A stretch of DNA of 11,584 nt from JBKHJA01 sp046538375 (GTDB taxonomy: Bacteria; Acidobacteriota; Aminicenantia; Aminicenantales; Aminicenantaceae), in contig JBKHJA010000089.1 of the NCBI GenBank assembly GCA_046538375.1, positions 1-11,584 on the forward strand, in the 5' to 3' direction. The notes under the pieces were generated by a model. It saw only the letters and a program-made list of their open reading frames with translations, was not told the DNA's origin and made no database searches. Made by a program: the position numbers and the translations under genes. Below, piece by piece: positions 1 to 7,761 of this stretch. Positions within the stretch are counted from its first letter, which is position 1; every line of letters starts with the position of its first letter.

Positions 1-1203
1 GTTCTCTTTTTCTACCACCTCATGGAGTTGTTCCAGGAAGTCAGGAATCGCTGATGTCACCCTGTTCCAGTTGGGAATAAGGGGAGTGTAGAGAGGGTTA
101 TCCCTGAATTCCTTTCCAGCGATCTGGATGGCTCTGGTGAAAGCCTCCACCATGATTGTCTCCTGGTGGCGATCGAACTTCAGTCCGTTGATGGCCGCAT
201 CATCATGGTAGCGCTTTATGGTGTCCTGGGCAGTACGAAGGTAGGTGACCACCAGGGTGTTCAGCGCACTTTCGCTTAACGCCACCCCTTCTATAGCAAT
301 GTTCCTGAAAATCGCTTTGGCAATATCGATAGACATCTTCATCAGGCCTGTTTTTGGATTATCTGCTGAGAGAGGCTGATGTTTATGTTCATAGGTTTCG
401 CAGAGCTCCACCTGGCATATTCTTTTGAGGGCACAGTTGCGGTAGACTTCGGCTAAAGTCTCCACTTCTATACCCCAATCGCCAGGTATCCGGTTGATGC
501 GGGCCACGTCAGCACTCATGGAAAATTCTCCTGCCAGTGGATAGCGGAAGCTGTCCAGGTAGACCAGCAGAGGCAAAGGACCAAAGATTTTTTCTAGGCT
601 TCTGATAATAGGTGTGACGAAGAGGCGGGTGACCCGTCCGTGCATGCGGTCGGTAATCCTTGCATAGTAGCCTTTGCCGAAGGCATAATCGATGTTAGGG
701 GAGGCCACCGGATAGCACAGTCTTCCCAGGAGTTCCCGCGAATAATTGACGATGTCGCAGTCATGAAGGGCAATGACTTTGCTTTCTTCTCGAGAGAGAA
801 TGTATCCGTAAGCTGTCCAGCAGGAACGACCTTTGCCATCTGGTCCCACATACAGGCCGCTCTTTTCTAGAAGCTTGTGCAGCTTTCCTATACCCGGACC
901 AGTAGCCCAGATTAACCTGGTTCTCTGAGGTAAGGTGGAAAAAAACTTTTTTGCCCGGTTGAATTGTTCGCGGTTGGTCCTGCCCATGGTCACCACAATC
1001 TCGTTGAGGTAGGGGACTTCCTTGATTTCCTTCACAATCCTTTTTATGGCCGGAGCCTCTAACTCCGAGTAGGTTGAGGGAAGCACCAAGGAGATGGGAC
1101 GGTGCTTGTTGAATTCCGTCAATTCACTTTCCATACGGTTGAGGTCAGCAGCCCCCAGACGATGGAAAGTGGCGATCACTCCGGTTTGATGAATGTCTGC
1201 CAT
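1..1203 (-). CDS. gpgS: Glucosyl-3-phosphoglycerate synthase (GT81), 3' end outside window
   Basis: The frame is open from the ATG at 1203 to the window edge, giving 401 residues with no stop, so the C-terminus is missing. The start has a strong GGAGGGTGAG ribosome binding site and lies 30 bases after the pyruvate kinase stop. The protein looks like a GT-A glycosyltransferase. An HDCD motif (near residue 166) supplies the metal-binding DxD. A later block reading YPLAGEFSMSADVAR, then GIEVE, then QVEL and a conserved His matches the PLGGEY...YGVEI...QV...H pattern I know from mycobacterial GpgS. The family transfers glucose from an NDP-glucose to 3-phosphoglycerate, the first step of glucosylglycerate synthesis, in the cytoplasm. 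A related acceptor or sugar, such as mannose, cannot be excluded. It is the last visible gene of the glycerate kinase-pyk operon, whose enzymes handle the same phosphoglycerate pool. The phosphatase GpgP is not seen and may lie beyond the edge. Confidence 0.72.
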   Translation of the reverse strand, partial: MADIHQTGVIATFHRLGAADLNRMESELTEFNKHRPISLVLPSTYSELEAPAIKRIVKEIKEVPYLNEIVVTMGRTNREQFNRAKKFFSTLPQRTRLIWATGPGIGKLHKLLEKSGLYVGPDGKGRSCWTAYGYILSREESKVIALHDCDIVNYSRELLGRLCYPVASPNIDYAFGKGYYARITDRMHGRVTRLFVTPIIRSLEKIFGPLPLLVYLDSFRYPLAGEFSMSADVARINRIPGDWGIEVETLAEVYRNCALKRICQVELCETYEHKHQPLSADNPKTGLMKMSIDIAKAIFRNIAIEGVALSESALNTLVVTYLRTAQDTIKRYHDDAAINGLKFDRHQETIMVEAFTRAIQIAGKEFRDNPLYTPLIPNWNRVTSAIPDFLEQLHEVVEKEN

Positions 1204-1233
1204 CTCACCCTCCTTTTTTAAGGCAGTGATATT

Positions 1234-2649
1234 TTATTTGACCACCTCTGCTTTTATCAAGTTGGTGGTTCCTGTCACTCCCATGGGGACACCTGCGGTG
1301 ATAACCACTTTTTGTCCCTTTGTTACCTGCTTTGATTTTAAGGCTGTTTTGAGCGTGCTTTCAATCATGTCATCAGTATTTCTCATGCCTTTGCTCAGGA
1401 TAGGGATGACCCCCCAATTGAGAGCCATCCGCCGGAATATTTTTTCCTCAGGCGTGGGTGCCAGTATTGGACAGTGGGGTCGATATTTGGCCACCTCCCG
1501 GGCAGTGCTTCCCGATTGAGTGAAAGTGATGATAGAAGATGCCCGGATGTCTTCGGCCAAACGGCAGGCGGCAAAACTCACAGCCTGGGGTATATTCTTT
1601 TCCACCTCAGCACCCAGTCGATGGGTCCAGGCTTTAAACGGGAACCCTTTTTCTGCATCCTCAGCAATCCTGGTCATCATACACACAGATTTTACTGGAT
1701 ATTTGCCCACCGCGGTTTCCTCTGATAGCATCACTGCATCTGTTCCATCCAGGATGGCATTGGCCACGTCAGTGACCTCCGCCCGGGTAGGGCGAGGACT
1801 GTCCACCATGGATCGCAGCATCTGGGTGGCGGTGATCACCGGCTTTCCTGCTCGGTTGGATGTCTGAATCAATGACTTCTGGACTGAAGGCACATTTTCC
1901 AGTGGCGTTTCCACACCCAGATCCCCACGGGCCACCATGATGCCTTCTGCCACAGCAATGATGTCCTCTATGTTATTCAAAGCCTCATGTTTTTCTATCT
2001 TGGCAATCAAGGGAATTTCACAGCCGTGCTTTTTCATGAAGCGTTTTGCTTCCAGCACATCTCCAGGATTACGGACAAAAGAGAGAGCCACATAGTCTAT
2101 TTCCTGTTTAAGGCCAAAAATCAGATCGTTTTTATCTTTTTCCGTAAAGCTGGCCAGTTTTAAGGATCGGGTAGGCAGGTTGATTCCCTTGTATGAACTA
2201 AGGGGTCCCCCGATGATCACCCGGCATTTGATATCTTGATGGCTGGTTTCTAAAACTTCCAGTTCCAGGGTTCCGTCACTCAAAAGTAAAGAATCTCCTG
2301 GTTGAACATCTTGAGGAAGATGGGGATAATTGATGGAGACTTGGTGTTCGTTGCCCAGGATTGGGCGATTGGTTAAGGTAAATGTTGCTCCTGAGGGGAG
2401 GGCGGTGGCTCCGGTTTTGATTTTTCCGATTCTTATTTTCGGTCCAGCCAGGTCTTGGAGAACAGCGACGGGGTGGCCCAGCTTTTTGGCCAGTTGTCTT
2501 ACAGCCTGTATGACCTCCTGATGTTCGGAGGGAGAACCATGGGAAAAGTTCAGCCTGGCCACATCCATCCCTGCCTGGATGAGGCTGTTCAGCGTTTCCG
2601 GAGACCGGGAAGCAGGGCCGATGGTACATACGATTTTTGTCCTGGGCAT
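1234..2649 (-). CDS. pyk: Pyruvate kinase
   Basis: A complete 471-residue pyruvate kinase, which transfers phosphate from phosphoenolpyruvate to ADP to give pyruvate and ATP at the end of glycolysis. The N-terminus reads TKIVCTIGPASRS and is followed by ARLNFSHG, both hallmarks of the family. The active-site block IPLIAKIEKHEAL places the catalytic Lys at about residue 217 and a metal-binding Glu at 219. MVARGDLGVE gives the second metal ligand, Asp 243, and TATQML the catalytic Thr near 275. The length matches the short bacterial form, without the extra C-terminal PEP-utiliser-like domain of Bacillus enzymes. The C-terminus ends in GVPMGVTGTTNLIKAEVV, typical of the allosteric domain. The ATG has a GAGGAGAG ribosome binding site and lies only 11 bases after the glycerate kinase stop, so the two genes are almost certainly cotranscribed. 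Confidence 0.97.
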   Translation of the reverse strand: MPRTKIVCTIGPASRSPETLNSLIQAGMDVARLNFSHGSPSEHQEVIQAVRQLAKKLGHPVAVLQDLAGPKIRIGKIKTGATALPSGATFTLTNRPILGNEHQVSINYPHLPQDVQPGDSLLLSDGTLELEVLETSHQDIKCRVIIGGPLSSYKGINLPTRSLKLASFTEKDKNDLIFGLKQEIDYVALSFVRNPGDVLEAKRFMKKHGCEIPLIAKIEKHEALNNIEDIIAVAEGIMVARGDLGVETPLENVPSVQKSLIQTSNRAGKPVITATQMLRSMVDSPRPTRAEVTDVANAILDGTDAVMLSEETAVGKYPVKSVCMMTRIAEDAEKGFPFKAWTHRLGAEVEKNIPQAVSFAACRLAEDIRASSIITFTQSGSTAREVAKYRPHCPILAPTPEEKIFRRMALNWGVIPILSKGMRNTDDMIESTLKTALKSKQVTKGQKVVITAGVPMGVTGTTNLIKAEVVK

Positions 2650-2660
2650 AGGTTCTCTCC

Positions 2661-3986
2661 TCAGCCCACCATCACCAATCGGAGGTCCATGACATTGGTG
2701 AAAGTAGGTCCGGTCATGATCAGATCATCAAGCGGCTGGAAGAAGTGATAAGAATCATTGGAGCGGAGATGCTGCTCTGCATCCAGCCCCAACTCTTTGG
2801 CCCGGACTATGGTGCTTCCATCAGCAACCGCACCCGCAGCGTCGGTGGGGCCGTCCGTTCCATCTGTCCCACCGCTCAAAATAACCACTCCTTCCCATCC
2901 GTCTATCTCCATGGCTGCGGCCAGCACAAACTCTTGATTCCGTCCTCCCAGCCCGGTGCCTCGTAAGGTCACTGTGGTTTCTCCTCCGGATATGATACAA
3001 GCCGGCCTGGGAACTGGATTTCGGCTGCTGATGATTTCTTTGGCCATGGCAGTGTGCATTTTGGCTATTTCCCTGCTTTCTCCCTGTATGAAGGTGGAAA
3101 TGATAAGGCTGTGATAACCCAATTCATCAGACTTTTTCTTGGCAGCCTCAACGGCCAGAATACTGCTTCCGATGATGACATTTTGGGCCCGGGTAAAGGC
3201 AGAATCATCGGGCTTGGGGGTTTCTTCTATCTTTCCCTGGGCTCCTTTCTTCAATAATTGGTAAACAGATGGAGGAATTTTTCCTAAAATGTCATACTTT
3301 TTAAGGATATGCAGGCAGTCTGTGAATGTGCTGTGGTCAGGGACTGTTGGCCCTGAGGCGATAGTATCCAGGTTGTTACCGATCACATCGGAGAGAATGA
3401 GCGAAACCAGAGCCGCTGGATAGGTCAATCTGGCCAGCCGGCCTCCCTTGATTTGAGATACATGCTTGCGGATGGCATTTATTTCGTGGATAGTGGCCCC
3501 GCATTCTAAAAGGATTTTGGTGGTATTTTGGATATCCTCCAGGGTCAGCCCCGCTGAAGGTAAGGGAAGCAGTGCCGATCCTCCACCAGAAATCAGACAA
3601 AAAACCAGGTCCTTTTCTCCAGCCTGCTGGAGAAGTTGGACCATCTGTTGGGCTCCCCTCAGTCCCTGCTGGTCAGGGACTGGATGGCCTGCCTCATGAA
3701 TCTGGATGACATTCAGCGGAACCGTATGCCCGTACTTGACATTGACCGTCCCCGCATTCAAACGATGACCTAAGATTTCCTCTAAAGGCTGAGCCATAGC
3801 TGCTGAAGCCTTGCCCATGCCCACCACAAAGATCCGCTGATAAGTTTTCAGGTCATAACTGCAGCGGTTGACTGTCAGTTTGTCATCCTGGAGCTGGAGA
3901 TGCCGTCGTACAGCGTGAACAGGATTCACCGCTTTGAGGCCGGCTTGAAAAATAGCTGCAGCCTCTTTCCGCAAAGAAGTCCTCAT
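2661..3986 (-). CDS. gckA: Glycerate 2-kinase, MOFRL/GckA family
   Basis: A 441-residue class II (MOFRL) glycerate kinase, which phosphorylates D-glycerate with ATP, normally to 2-phosphoglycerate. Family motifs are ISGGGSALLPLP in the N-terminal half, LSDVIGNNLDTIASGPTVPD in the middle, and in the C-terminal MOFRL domain SGGETTVTL, GLGGRNQEF and SGGTDGTDGPTDAAGA. The open frame extends 12 codons further upstream to 4022. I chose the ATG at 3986 because TTGGAGGACATTG sits immediately before it, while the upstream ATG has no such site. It is the first gene of the operon with pyruvate kinase and GpgS, read from the promoter at 4064-4092 with a leader of about 70 bases. Its product, 2-phosphoglycerate, becomes the pyruvate kinase substrate after enolase. 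Whether the product here is 2- or 3-phosphoglycerate cannot be read from the sequence; members of this family I know make the 2-isomer. Confidence 0.93.
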   Translation of the reverse strand: MRTSLRKEAAAIFQAGLKAVNPVHAVRRHLQLQDDKLTVNRCSYDLKTYQRIFVVGMGKASAAMAQPLEEILGHRLNAGTVNVKYGHTVPLNVIQIHEAGHPVPDQQGLRGAQQMVQLLQQAGEKDLVFCLISGGGSALLPLPSAGLTLEDIQNTTKILLECGATIHEINAIRKHVSQIKGGRLARLTYPAALVSLILSDVIGNNLDTIASGPTVPDHSTFTDCLHILKKYDILGKIPPSVYQLLKKGAQGKIEETPKPDDSAFTRAQNVIIGSSILAVEAAKKKSDELGYHSLIISTFIQGESREIAKMHTAMAKEIISSRNPVPRPACIISGGETTVTLRGTGLGGRNQEFVLAAAMEIDGWEGVVILSGGTDGTDGPTDAAGAVADGSTIVRAKELGLDAEQHLRSNDSYHFFQPLDDLIMTGPTFTNVMDLRLVMVG

Positions 3987-4063
3987 CAATGTCCTCCAAT
4001 ATGTAGAGTGAGCACGTCCCATTCAGGGATTGAGGTGCGAGCTTAGTGATTCTCCGTAGAAGG

Positions 4064-4092
4064 CTTATAGCACACCAGAAATAGGAAGTCAA
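4064..4092 (-). promoter_or_regulatory. Sigma70-type promoter of the glycerate kinase-pyk-gpgS operon
   Basis: On the minus strand TTGACT (4092-4087) and TATAAG (4069-4064) are separated by exactly 17 bases. This gives 5/6 matches in each box. The predicted transcription start is near 4057. An AT-rich stretch just upstream (4091-4103) resembles an UP element and includes one copy of the direct repeat that flanks the MITE-like element. Confidence 0.7.
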
Positions 4093-4095
4093 TTT

Positions 4096-4103
4096 AAATA
4101 ATA
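4096..4103. repeat. Putative target-site duplication, left copy (AAATAATA)
   Basis: The 8-mer AAATAATA occurs here and again at 4429-4436. Both copies directly abut the 325-bp palindromic element and lie at equal distances (5 bases) from its long perfect inverted repeats. Because the 8-mer is AT-rich, chance is possible, but the symmetry favours a duplication made by insertion. Confidence 0.5.
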
Positions 4104-4164
4104 GATGATGTCCCAAAGTGACGGGATTGGAGCAATAAATGTTTAATGTTGGAGGGTAAATGTC
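4104..4164 (+). repeat. Left terminal inverted repeat of the MITE-like element
   Basis: It contains the perfect 19-bp segment 4109-4127 and the perfect 20-bp segment 4145-4164, separated by 17 unpaired bases. The right arm has 12 bases at the matching place, so the arms differ by an indel and substitutions in this spacer. Confidence 0.75.
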
Positions 4165-4372
4165 GGAGCGGCATTGAAGATTTAGCCTTTCCGAGTGGTT
4201 TTCCGAGGGAATCCGGCGAAGCCGGAGCCGAGGACTGTTTGAGCATTGGAAGGACATGACGGAGAGAGAGTAAGCCGTAGACAGAATGAGGAGAAGAGAG
4301 CGAATGTGCGCAGTTCCGCAGGCCTGAGGAAAACCGGGAGGAAATGGCGTTAAAAATCTGAACTAGAGCGGA

Positions 4373-4428
4373 GACATTTACCCTCCAACATTTCATCCTT
4401 TTTTATCCCGTCACTTTGGGACAAAGCC
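4373..4428 (-). repeat. Right terminal inverted repeat of the MITE-like element
   Basis: Reverse complement of the left arm at 4373-4392 (20/20) and 4405-4423 (19/19). Read inward from its outer end, it begins GGCTTTGTCCC. Confidence 0.75.
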
Positions 4429-4436
4429 AAATAATA
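4429..4436. repeat. Putative target-site duplication, right copy (AAATAATA)
   Basis: Second copy of the 8-mer at 4096-4103, in the same orientation, directly outside the right inverted repeat. Confidence 0.5.
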
Positions 4437-4466
4437 AAATGTGTCTTTTGTATTTTTTTCTCGTGG

Positions 4467-4496
4467 TTTACGGGCTGTGTTTCAATATGGTATATT
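4467..4496 (+). promoter_or_regulatory. Possible gltX promoter
   Basis: TTTACG (4467-4472) and TATATT (4491-4496) are 18 bases apart, giving 4/6 and 5/6 matches to the sigma70 consensus. The predicted start near 4503 would leave a leader of only about 16 bases before the gltX ATG, consistent with the lack of a strong ribosome binding site there. Confidence 0.35.
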
Positions 4497-4518
4497 CAGA
4501 GTGAAATCAGAAGCGCTC

Positions 4519-5955
4519 ATGGTCCGGGTAAGATTTGCTCCTAGTCCTACGGGTCACCTTCACCTTGGGGCTGCGCGCACCTCACTGTTCAACTGGCTTT
4601 TTGCCCGCCATCATAAAGGAAAGTTTATTCTTCGGATCGAAGACACGGATGTGGACCGTTCTTCTGGCGAGATGAGCCGAGGAATAATGGAGGGATTGAA
4701 CTGGCTGGGATTGGATTGGGATGAAGGCCCATTTTATCAATCCACCAGGATTGAAATCTACAGAAAAAAAGCCCTCCAGCTGGTTGAGAAAGGGATGGCC
4801 TACTGCTGTTACTGTCTGCCAGAAGAGATCCAACAAAGAAAAAAACAAGCTCCCTGCGGGGGTAAAGATTGGAAATATGACCGACGCTGCCTGGCTCTTT
4901 CCAAAGAACAGAGAGGGCGTTTTGAGGAGGAGGGAAGGCCCAGAGCAATCAGGTTTTTGGTTCCTGAAGGAAGGATTCAGTACCAGGACCTGATTCATGG
5001 TTTGATTTCAGTGGAAAATGAAACCATGGAGGATTTTGTCCTGTTGAGATCGGATGGACTGCCCACCTACCATCTTTCGGTGGTGGTGGATGATTTAGCA
5101 CAGGAAATCACCCACATCATAAGAGGGGATGATCATATATCCAATACACCCAAACAGATTTTACTCTACCAGGCTTTCCAGGGTGCAGTCCCTCGATTTG
5201 CACATCTGGCTCTCATCCTGGGCTCTGACAGGAAAAAATTGAGCAAAAGGCACGCTGTGACCTCTGTGCTCCAGTATAGGGAGATGGGATATTTGCCTCT
5301 GGCCATGTTGAATTTTCTGGCTCAAATGAGCTGGTCGCCAGGAGAAGAAGAGGGGATTTATACCATGAAGGAGATGGTAGAAAAATTTTCTCTGGAGAAA
5401 GTAAGCAAAGGTCATCCTGTTCTTGATCTGGCCAAACTGGAATGGATGAACGGACAGCTTATATCGCACATGGAATCTTCAGAACTCGCGCCTTTGGTCG
5501 CCGATGCTTTAAAAAGAGAAAATCTATGGCAGGATGAGCTTTTAAAAGAGAAGAAAGAATGGTTTTTCCGGCTCATCCACCTGCTCAAGCAGAGGGCCCG
5601 GAGAGTGAAGGATATCGCCGTCAAGGCCAGACCTTATCTCTGTGATGACTTTTCTTATGACCAGACAGGGGTGGAAAAATATTTGAAAGACCACAGGTTG
5701 GAAGTTCTGCTGCCCAAGTTAAAAAAGGATTTCCTGGATATGGATGATTTTTCCGCACCTTCTATCGAAAAGGTGCTGCGGCAGAGGGCAGAAAAAGAGG
5801 GAGTCAAAGCGTCCCTTTTTATCCATGCCCTCAGGATGCTGGTGGTTGGCGAACCGGTAAGTCCAGGAATTTTTGAGGTGTTGGAACTGGTGGGGAAAGA
5901 AAAGGCAACAGACAGGATGGAAAAACTCCATGAAGCCCAAGGGGTCAGTCCATGA
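4519..5955 (+). CDS. gltX: Glutamyl-tRNA synthetase
   Basis: A 478-residue class I aminoacyl-tRNA synthetase that charges tRNA-Glu with glutamate in the cytoplasm. The frame is open back to a GTG at 4441, but homologues begin just before RFAPSPTG, so I chose the ATG at 4519. Only a weak AGAAG precedes it. The HIGH-type motif is HLGA in GHLHLGAARTS (residues 15-18), LRIEDTD follows near 38-44, and the KMSKS-type motif is KLSKR at about 240-244. A Cys cluster (96, 97, 99) and a later Cys (124) resemble the zinc site of the E. coli enzyme, with the last ligand changed. The C-terminal half is the helical anticodon-binding domain. Discriminating versus tRNA-Gln-mischarging type cannot be decided by eye. 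The final codons overlap the first unit of a short direct repeat (5927-5983), so the C-terminal tail has probably been altered by it. Confidence 0.96.
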   Translation: MVRVRFAPSPTGHLHLGAARTSLFNWLFARHHKGKFILRIEDTDVDRSSGEMSRGIMEGLNWLGLDWDEGPFYQSTRIEIYRKKALQLVEKGMAYCCYCLPEEIQQRKKQAPCGGKDWKYDRRCLALSKEQRGRFEEEGRPRAIRFLVPEGRIQYQDLIHGLISVENETMEDFVLLRSDGLPTYHLSVVVDDLAQEITHIIRGDDHISNTPKQILLYQAFQGAVPRFAHLALILGSDRKKLSKRHAVTSVLQYREMGYLPLAMLNFLAQMSWSPGEEEGIYTMKEMVEKFSLEKVSKGHPVLDLAKLEWMNGQLISHMESSELAPLVADALKRENLWQDELLKEKKEWFFRLIHLLKQRARRVKDIAVKARPYLCDDFSYDQTGVEKYLKDHRLEVLLPKLKKDFLDMDDFSAPSIEKVLRQRAEKEGVKASLFIHALRMLVVGEPVSPGIFEVLELVGKEKATDRMEKLHEAQGVSP

Positions 5956-5983
5956 AGCCCAAGTCAGAAGCCCAAGGGGTCAG
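5927..5983. repeat. Degenerate direct repeat spanning the gltX stop codon
   Basis: Three head-to-tail units share aagcccaa(ggg)gtcag: 5927-5948 (22 bases), 5949-5967 (the same unit minus GGG) and 5968-5983 (lacking the first six bases). The first unit encodes the last gltX residues and the second contains the stop. The last unit continues as gggtcagacctt and forms a small hairpin, AAGG with CCTT, with an outer AGCCC (5969-5973) to GGGCT (5997-6001) pairing. No T-tract follows, so terminator function is doubtful. Confidence 0.6.
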
Positions 5984-6078
5984 ACCTTGATAAGCTGGGC
6001 TGTAAAAACGAAGAAATAATCGGGTGGGTGAATTTTTATGACCTAACATCAGAACTTTTATAAAAAAGGAGGATAGCC

Positions 6079-7752
6079 ATGGCCACTGAAAAGAAATATA
6101 AATACAGGGAAATAAAGGCCCCTCGAGGCGCCCAGCTTCAGACACTTGGCTGGTCTCAAGAGGGAGCCTTAAGGATGTTGATGAATAATCTTGATCCGGA
6201 AGTGGGAGAAAAGCCGGAAGAACTGATCGTTTATGGGGGAACAGGCAAGGCTGCCCGAGACTGGGATTGTTACCAGGCCATAGTGGACAGTTTAAGAAAG
6301 CTCAAAGCCGATGAGACTCTGGTTGTTCAATCAGGAAAACCAGTGGGCGTATTTCAGACTGGCCCTGAAGTTCCCAGAGTGCTGATTTCAAATGCCATGA
6401 TTGTTCCTAAATGGGCCACCTGGGATGAATTTCGGCAGCTGGAAGCCAAGGGATTGACCATGTACGGACAGATGACAGCCGGAAGCTGGATTTATATAGG
6501 CACTCAAGGCATTCTCCAGGGAACTTACGAGACATTGGCTTCAGTGGCCCGGACTCATTTCGGTGGCTCTCTAAGAGGCAAGGTAGTCCTGTCAGCAGGA
6601 CTGGGCGGAATGGGAGGAGCTCAACCTCTGGCCATAACCATGAACGAGGGAGTGGCTGTTATAGTGGAAGTGGATAAGGATAGAATTCAGAGAAGGCTGG
6701 ACACCAATTATGTGGATACCATGGTGACTGATTTGGATGAAGCTCTGAAGCTTGCTTTTGATGCCAAGGAAAGTGGAGAGCCCCTTTCTGTAGCTCTTCT
6801 GGGCAATGCTGCTGATATCCTTCCTGAATTTGTGAGGAGGGGAGTGACTCCTGATGTATTGACAGACCAAACCTCTGCCCATGATGAGTTGAATGGGTAT
6901 GTGCCTCATGGCATTCCTTATGAGCAGGCCCTGAGACTGCGCCAGAAAAATCCAGAAGATTACATCAAAAGATCTTATGATTCTATGTCTGTACACGTGG
7001 AAGCCATGCTCGAGCTTCAGAAAAGAGGAGCCAAATCCTTCGATTATGGAAACAACATTCGGGGTCAGGCACAAAAAGCGGGAGTCAAGAATGCCTTTGA
7101 TATTCCTGGATTTGTGCCAGAATACATCCGGCCTCTGTTCTGCCTGGGAAAAGGGCCGTTCCGATGGGCAGCGCTTTCCGGTGATCCTAAAGATATTTAC
7201 CAGACGGATGAAGCTGTCCTAAAGTTGTTTCCAGAAGATGAATCCCTGAACAGATGGATAAGGAAAGCTCAAAAGCAGGTCAAATTCCAGGGTCTTCCCT
7301 CCCGGATTTGCTGGTTGGGCTACGGAGAAAGAGCCCGGTTTGGAGAAGTGATCAATCACCTGGTCAAAAAGGGCAAAATCAGCGCTCCCATGGTCATCGG
7401 CAGGGACCACCTTGATGCCGGCTCAGTGGCCTCTCCCAATAGGGAGACTGAAGGCATGAGAGATGGCTCCGATGCTATTGCCGATTGGCCTATCCTCAAT
7501 GCCCTTTTGAATGCCATCAGCGGAGCCTCCTGGGTTTCTGTCCATCACGGCGGCGGAGTGGGGATTGGCCTTTCCATTCACGCCGGGATGGTTATGGTGG
7601 CTGACGGAGAGGAGCTCACAGAGAAGCGTTTGCAAAGAGTGCTGACCGTTGATCCTGGTTTGGGGGTTGCCCGCCATGCGGATGCAGGTTACCCGGAAGC
7701 GGTTCGTTTTGCCAAGGAAAAAGGGATAAACATTCCCATGCTGAAATCCTAA
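6079..7752 (+). CDS. hutU: Urocanate hydratase (urocanase)
   Basis: A complete 557-residue urocanase, the normal family length. It hydrates urocanate to 4-imidazolone-5-propionate, the second step of histidine degradation to glutamate, in the cytoplasm with tightly bound NAD+. N-terminal YGGTGKAARDW and MYGQMTAGSWIYIGTQGI are family hallmarks. GLGGMGGAQPLA (about 174-185) is the NAD-binding glycine-rich loop. FCLGKGPFRWAALSG lies near 354-368. The signature FQGLPSRICWLGYGERARFG carries the active-site Cys at residue 411. The C-terminus has the conserved HHGGGVGIG. The start has AGGAGG seven bases before the ATG. It lies 123 bases downstream of gltX in the same direction. No hutH or hutI is in the window, so the rest of the pathway must be elsewhere. 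I found no clear promoter in the gap, so readthrough from gltX is possible. Confidence 0.97.
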   Translation: MATEKKYKYREIKAPRGAQLQTLGWSQEGALRMLMNNLDPEVGEKPEELIVYGGTGKAARDWDCYQAIVDSLRKLKADETLVVQSGKPVGVFQTGPEVPRVLISNAMIVPKWATWDEFRQLEAKGLTMYGQMTAGSWIYIGTQGILQGTYETLASVARTHFGGSLRGKVVLSAGLGGMGGAQPLAITMNEGVAVIVEVDKDRIQRRLDTNYVDTMVTDLDEALKLAFDAKESGEPLSVALLGNAADILPEFVRRGVTPDVLTDQTSAHDELNGYVPHGIPYEQALRLRQKNPEDYIKRSYDSMSVHVEAMLELQKRGAKSFDYGNNIRGQAQKAGVKNAFDIPGFVPEYIRPLFCLGKGPFRWAALSGDPKDIYQTDEAVLKLFPEDESLNRWIRKAQKQVKFQGLPSRICWLGYGERARFGEVINHLVKKGKISAPMVIGRDHLDAGSVASPNRETEGMRDGSDAIADWPILNALLNAISGASWVSVHHGGGVGIGLSIHAGMVMVADGEELTEKRLQRVLTVDPGLGVARHADAGYPEAVRFAKEKGINIPMLKS

Positions 7753-7761
7753 TGTCACACT

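Larger units (their letters stand above)
4104..4428. mobile_element. MITE-like palindromic element, about 325 bp
   Basis: This non-coding block has two perfect inverted repeats nested in the same order: 19 bp at 4109-4127 with 4405-4423, and 20 bp at 4145-4164 with 4373-4392. Imperfect pairing continues inward, for example GGTTTTCC at 4197-4204 with GGAAAACC at 4328-4335 and TTTCC at 4188-4192 with GGAAA at 4340-4344. The two arms are therefore roughly 110 bases each. The interior also holds a short perfect hairpin (TCCGGC 4212-4217, GCCGGA 4221-4226). Its outermost bases are G and C, and 8-bp direct repeats flank both ends. There is no convincing gene inside, so any movement would need a transposase supplied elsewhere. 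An 8-bp duplication and a GGC-starting end would suit families such as IS1595, but that link is a guess. A large structured regulatory RNA is the main alternative. Confidence 0.65.

Noticed and set aside
3987..4022. Upstream ATG for glycerate kinase at 4022
   Set aside because: The GGAGG site lies between the two candidates and fits only the ATG at 3986.
4141..4380. Group II intron or large ribozyme in the gltX upstream region
   Set aside because: A GTGCG-like string is present, but I could not find a domain V-type hairpin or any intron-encoded reverse transcriptase; the terminal repeats explain the symmetry better.
4094..4396. Minus-strand open frame of 100 codons inside the palindromic element
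   Set aside because: It reads across both repeat arms, has no ribosome binding site or recognisable domain, and is explained by the inverted repeats. The same applies to the 124-codon frame at 3883-4257, which overlaps the glycerate kinase promoter and start.
4441..4518. N-terminal extension of GltX from a GTG at 4441
   Set aside because: GltX homologues start just before RFAPSPTG, the extension covers the likely promoter, and it has no ribosome binding site.
5969..6001. Hairpin after gltX as a rho-independent terminator
   Set aside because: The stem is short and interrupted by a bulge, and no T-run follows; it is better explained as part of the repeat.
6035..6065. TTATGA-17-TATAAA as a hutU promoter
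   Set aside because: The -35 match is poor and the predicted start would fall inside the AGGAGG ribosome binding site, leaving almost no leader.
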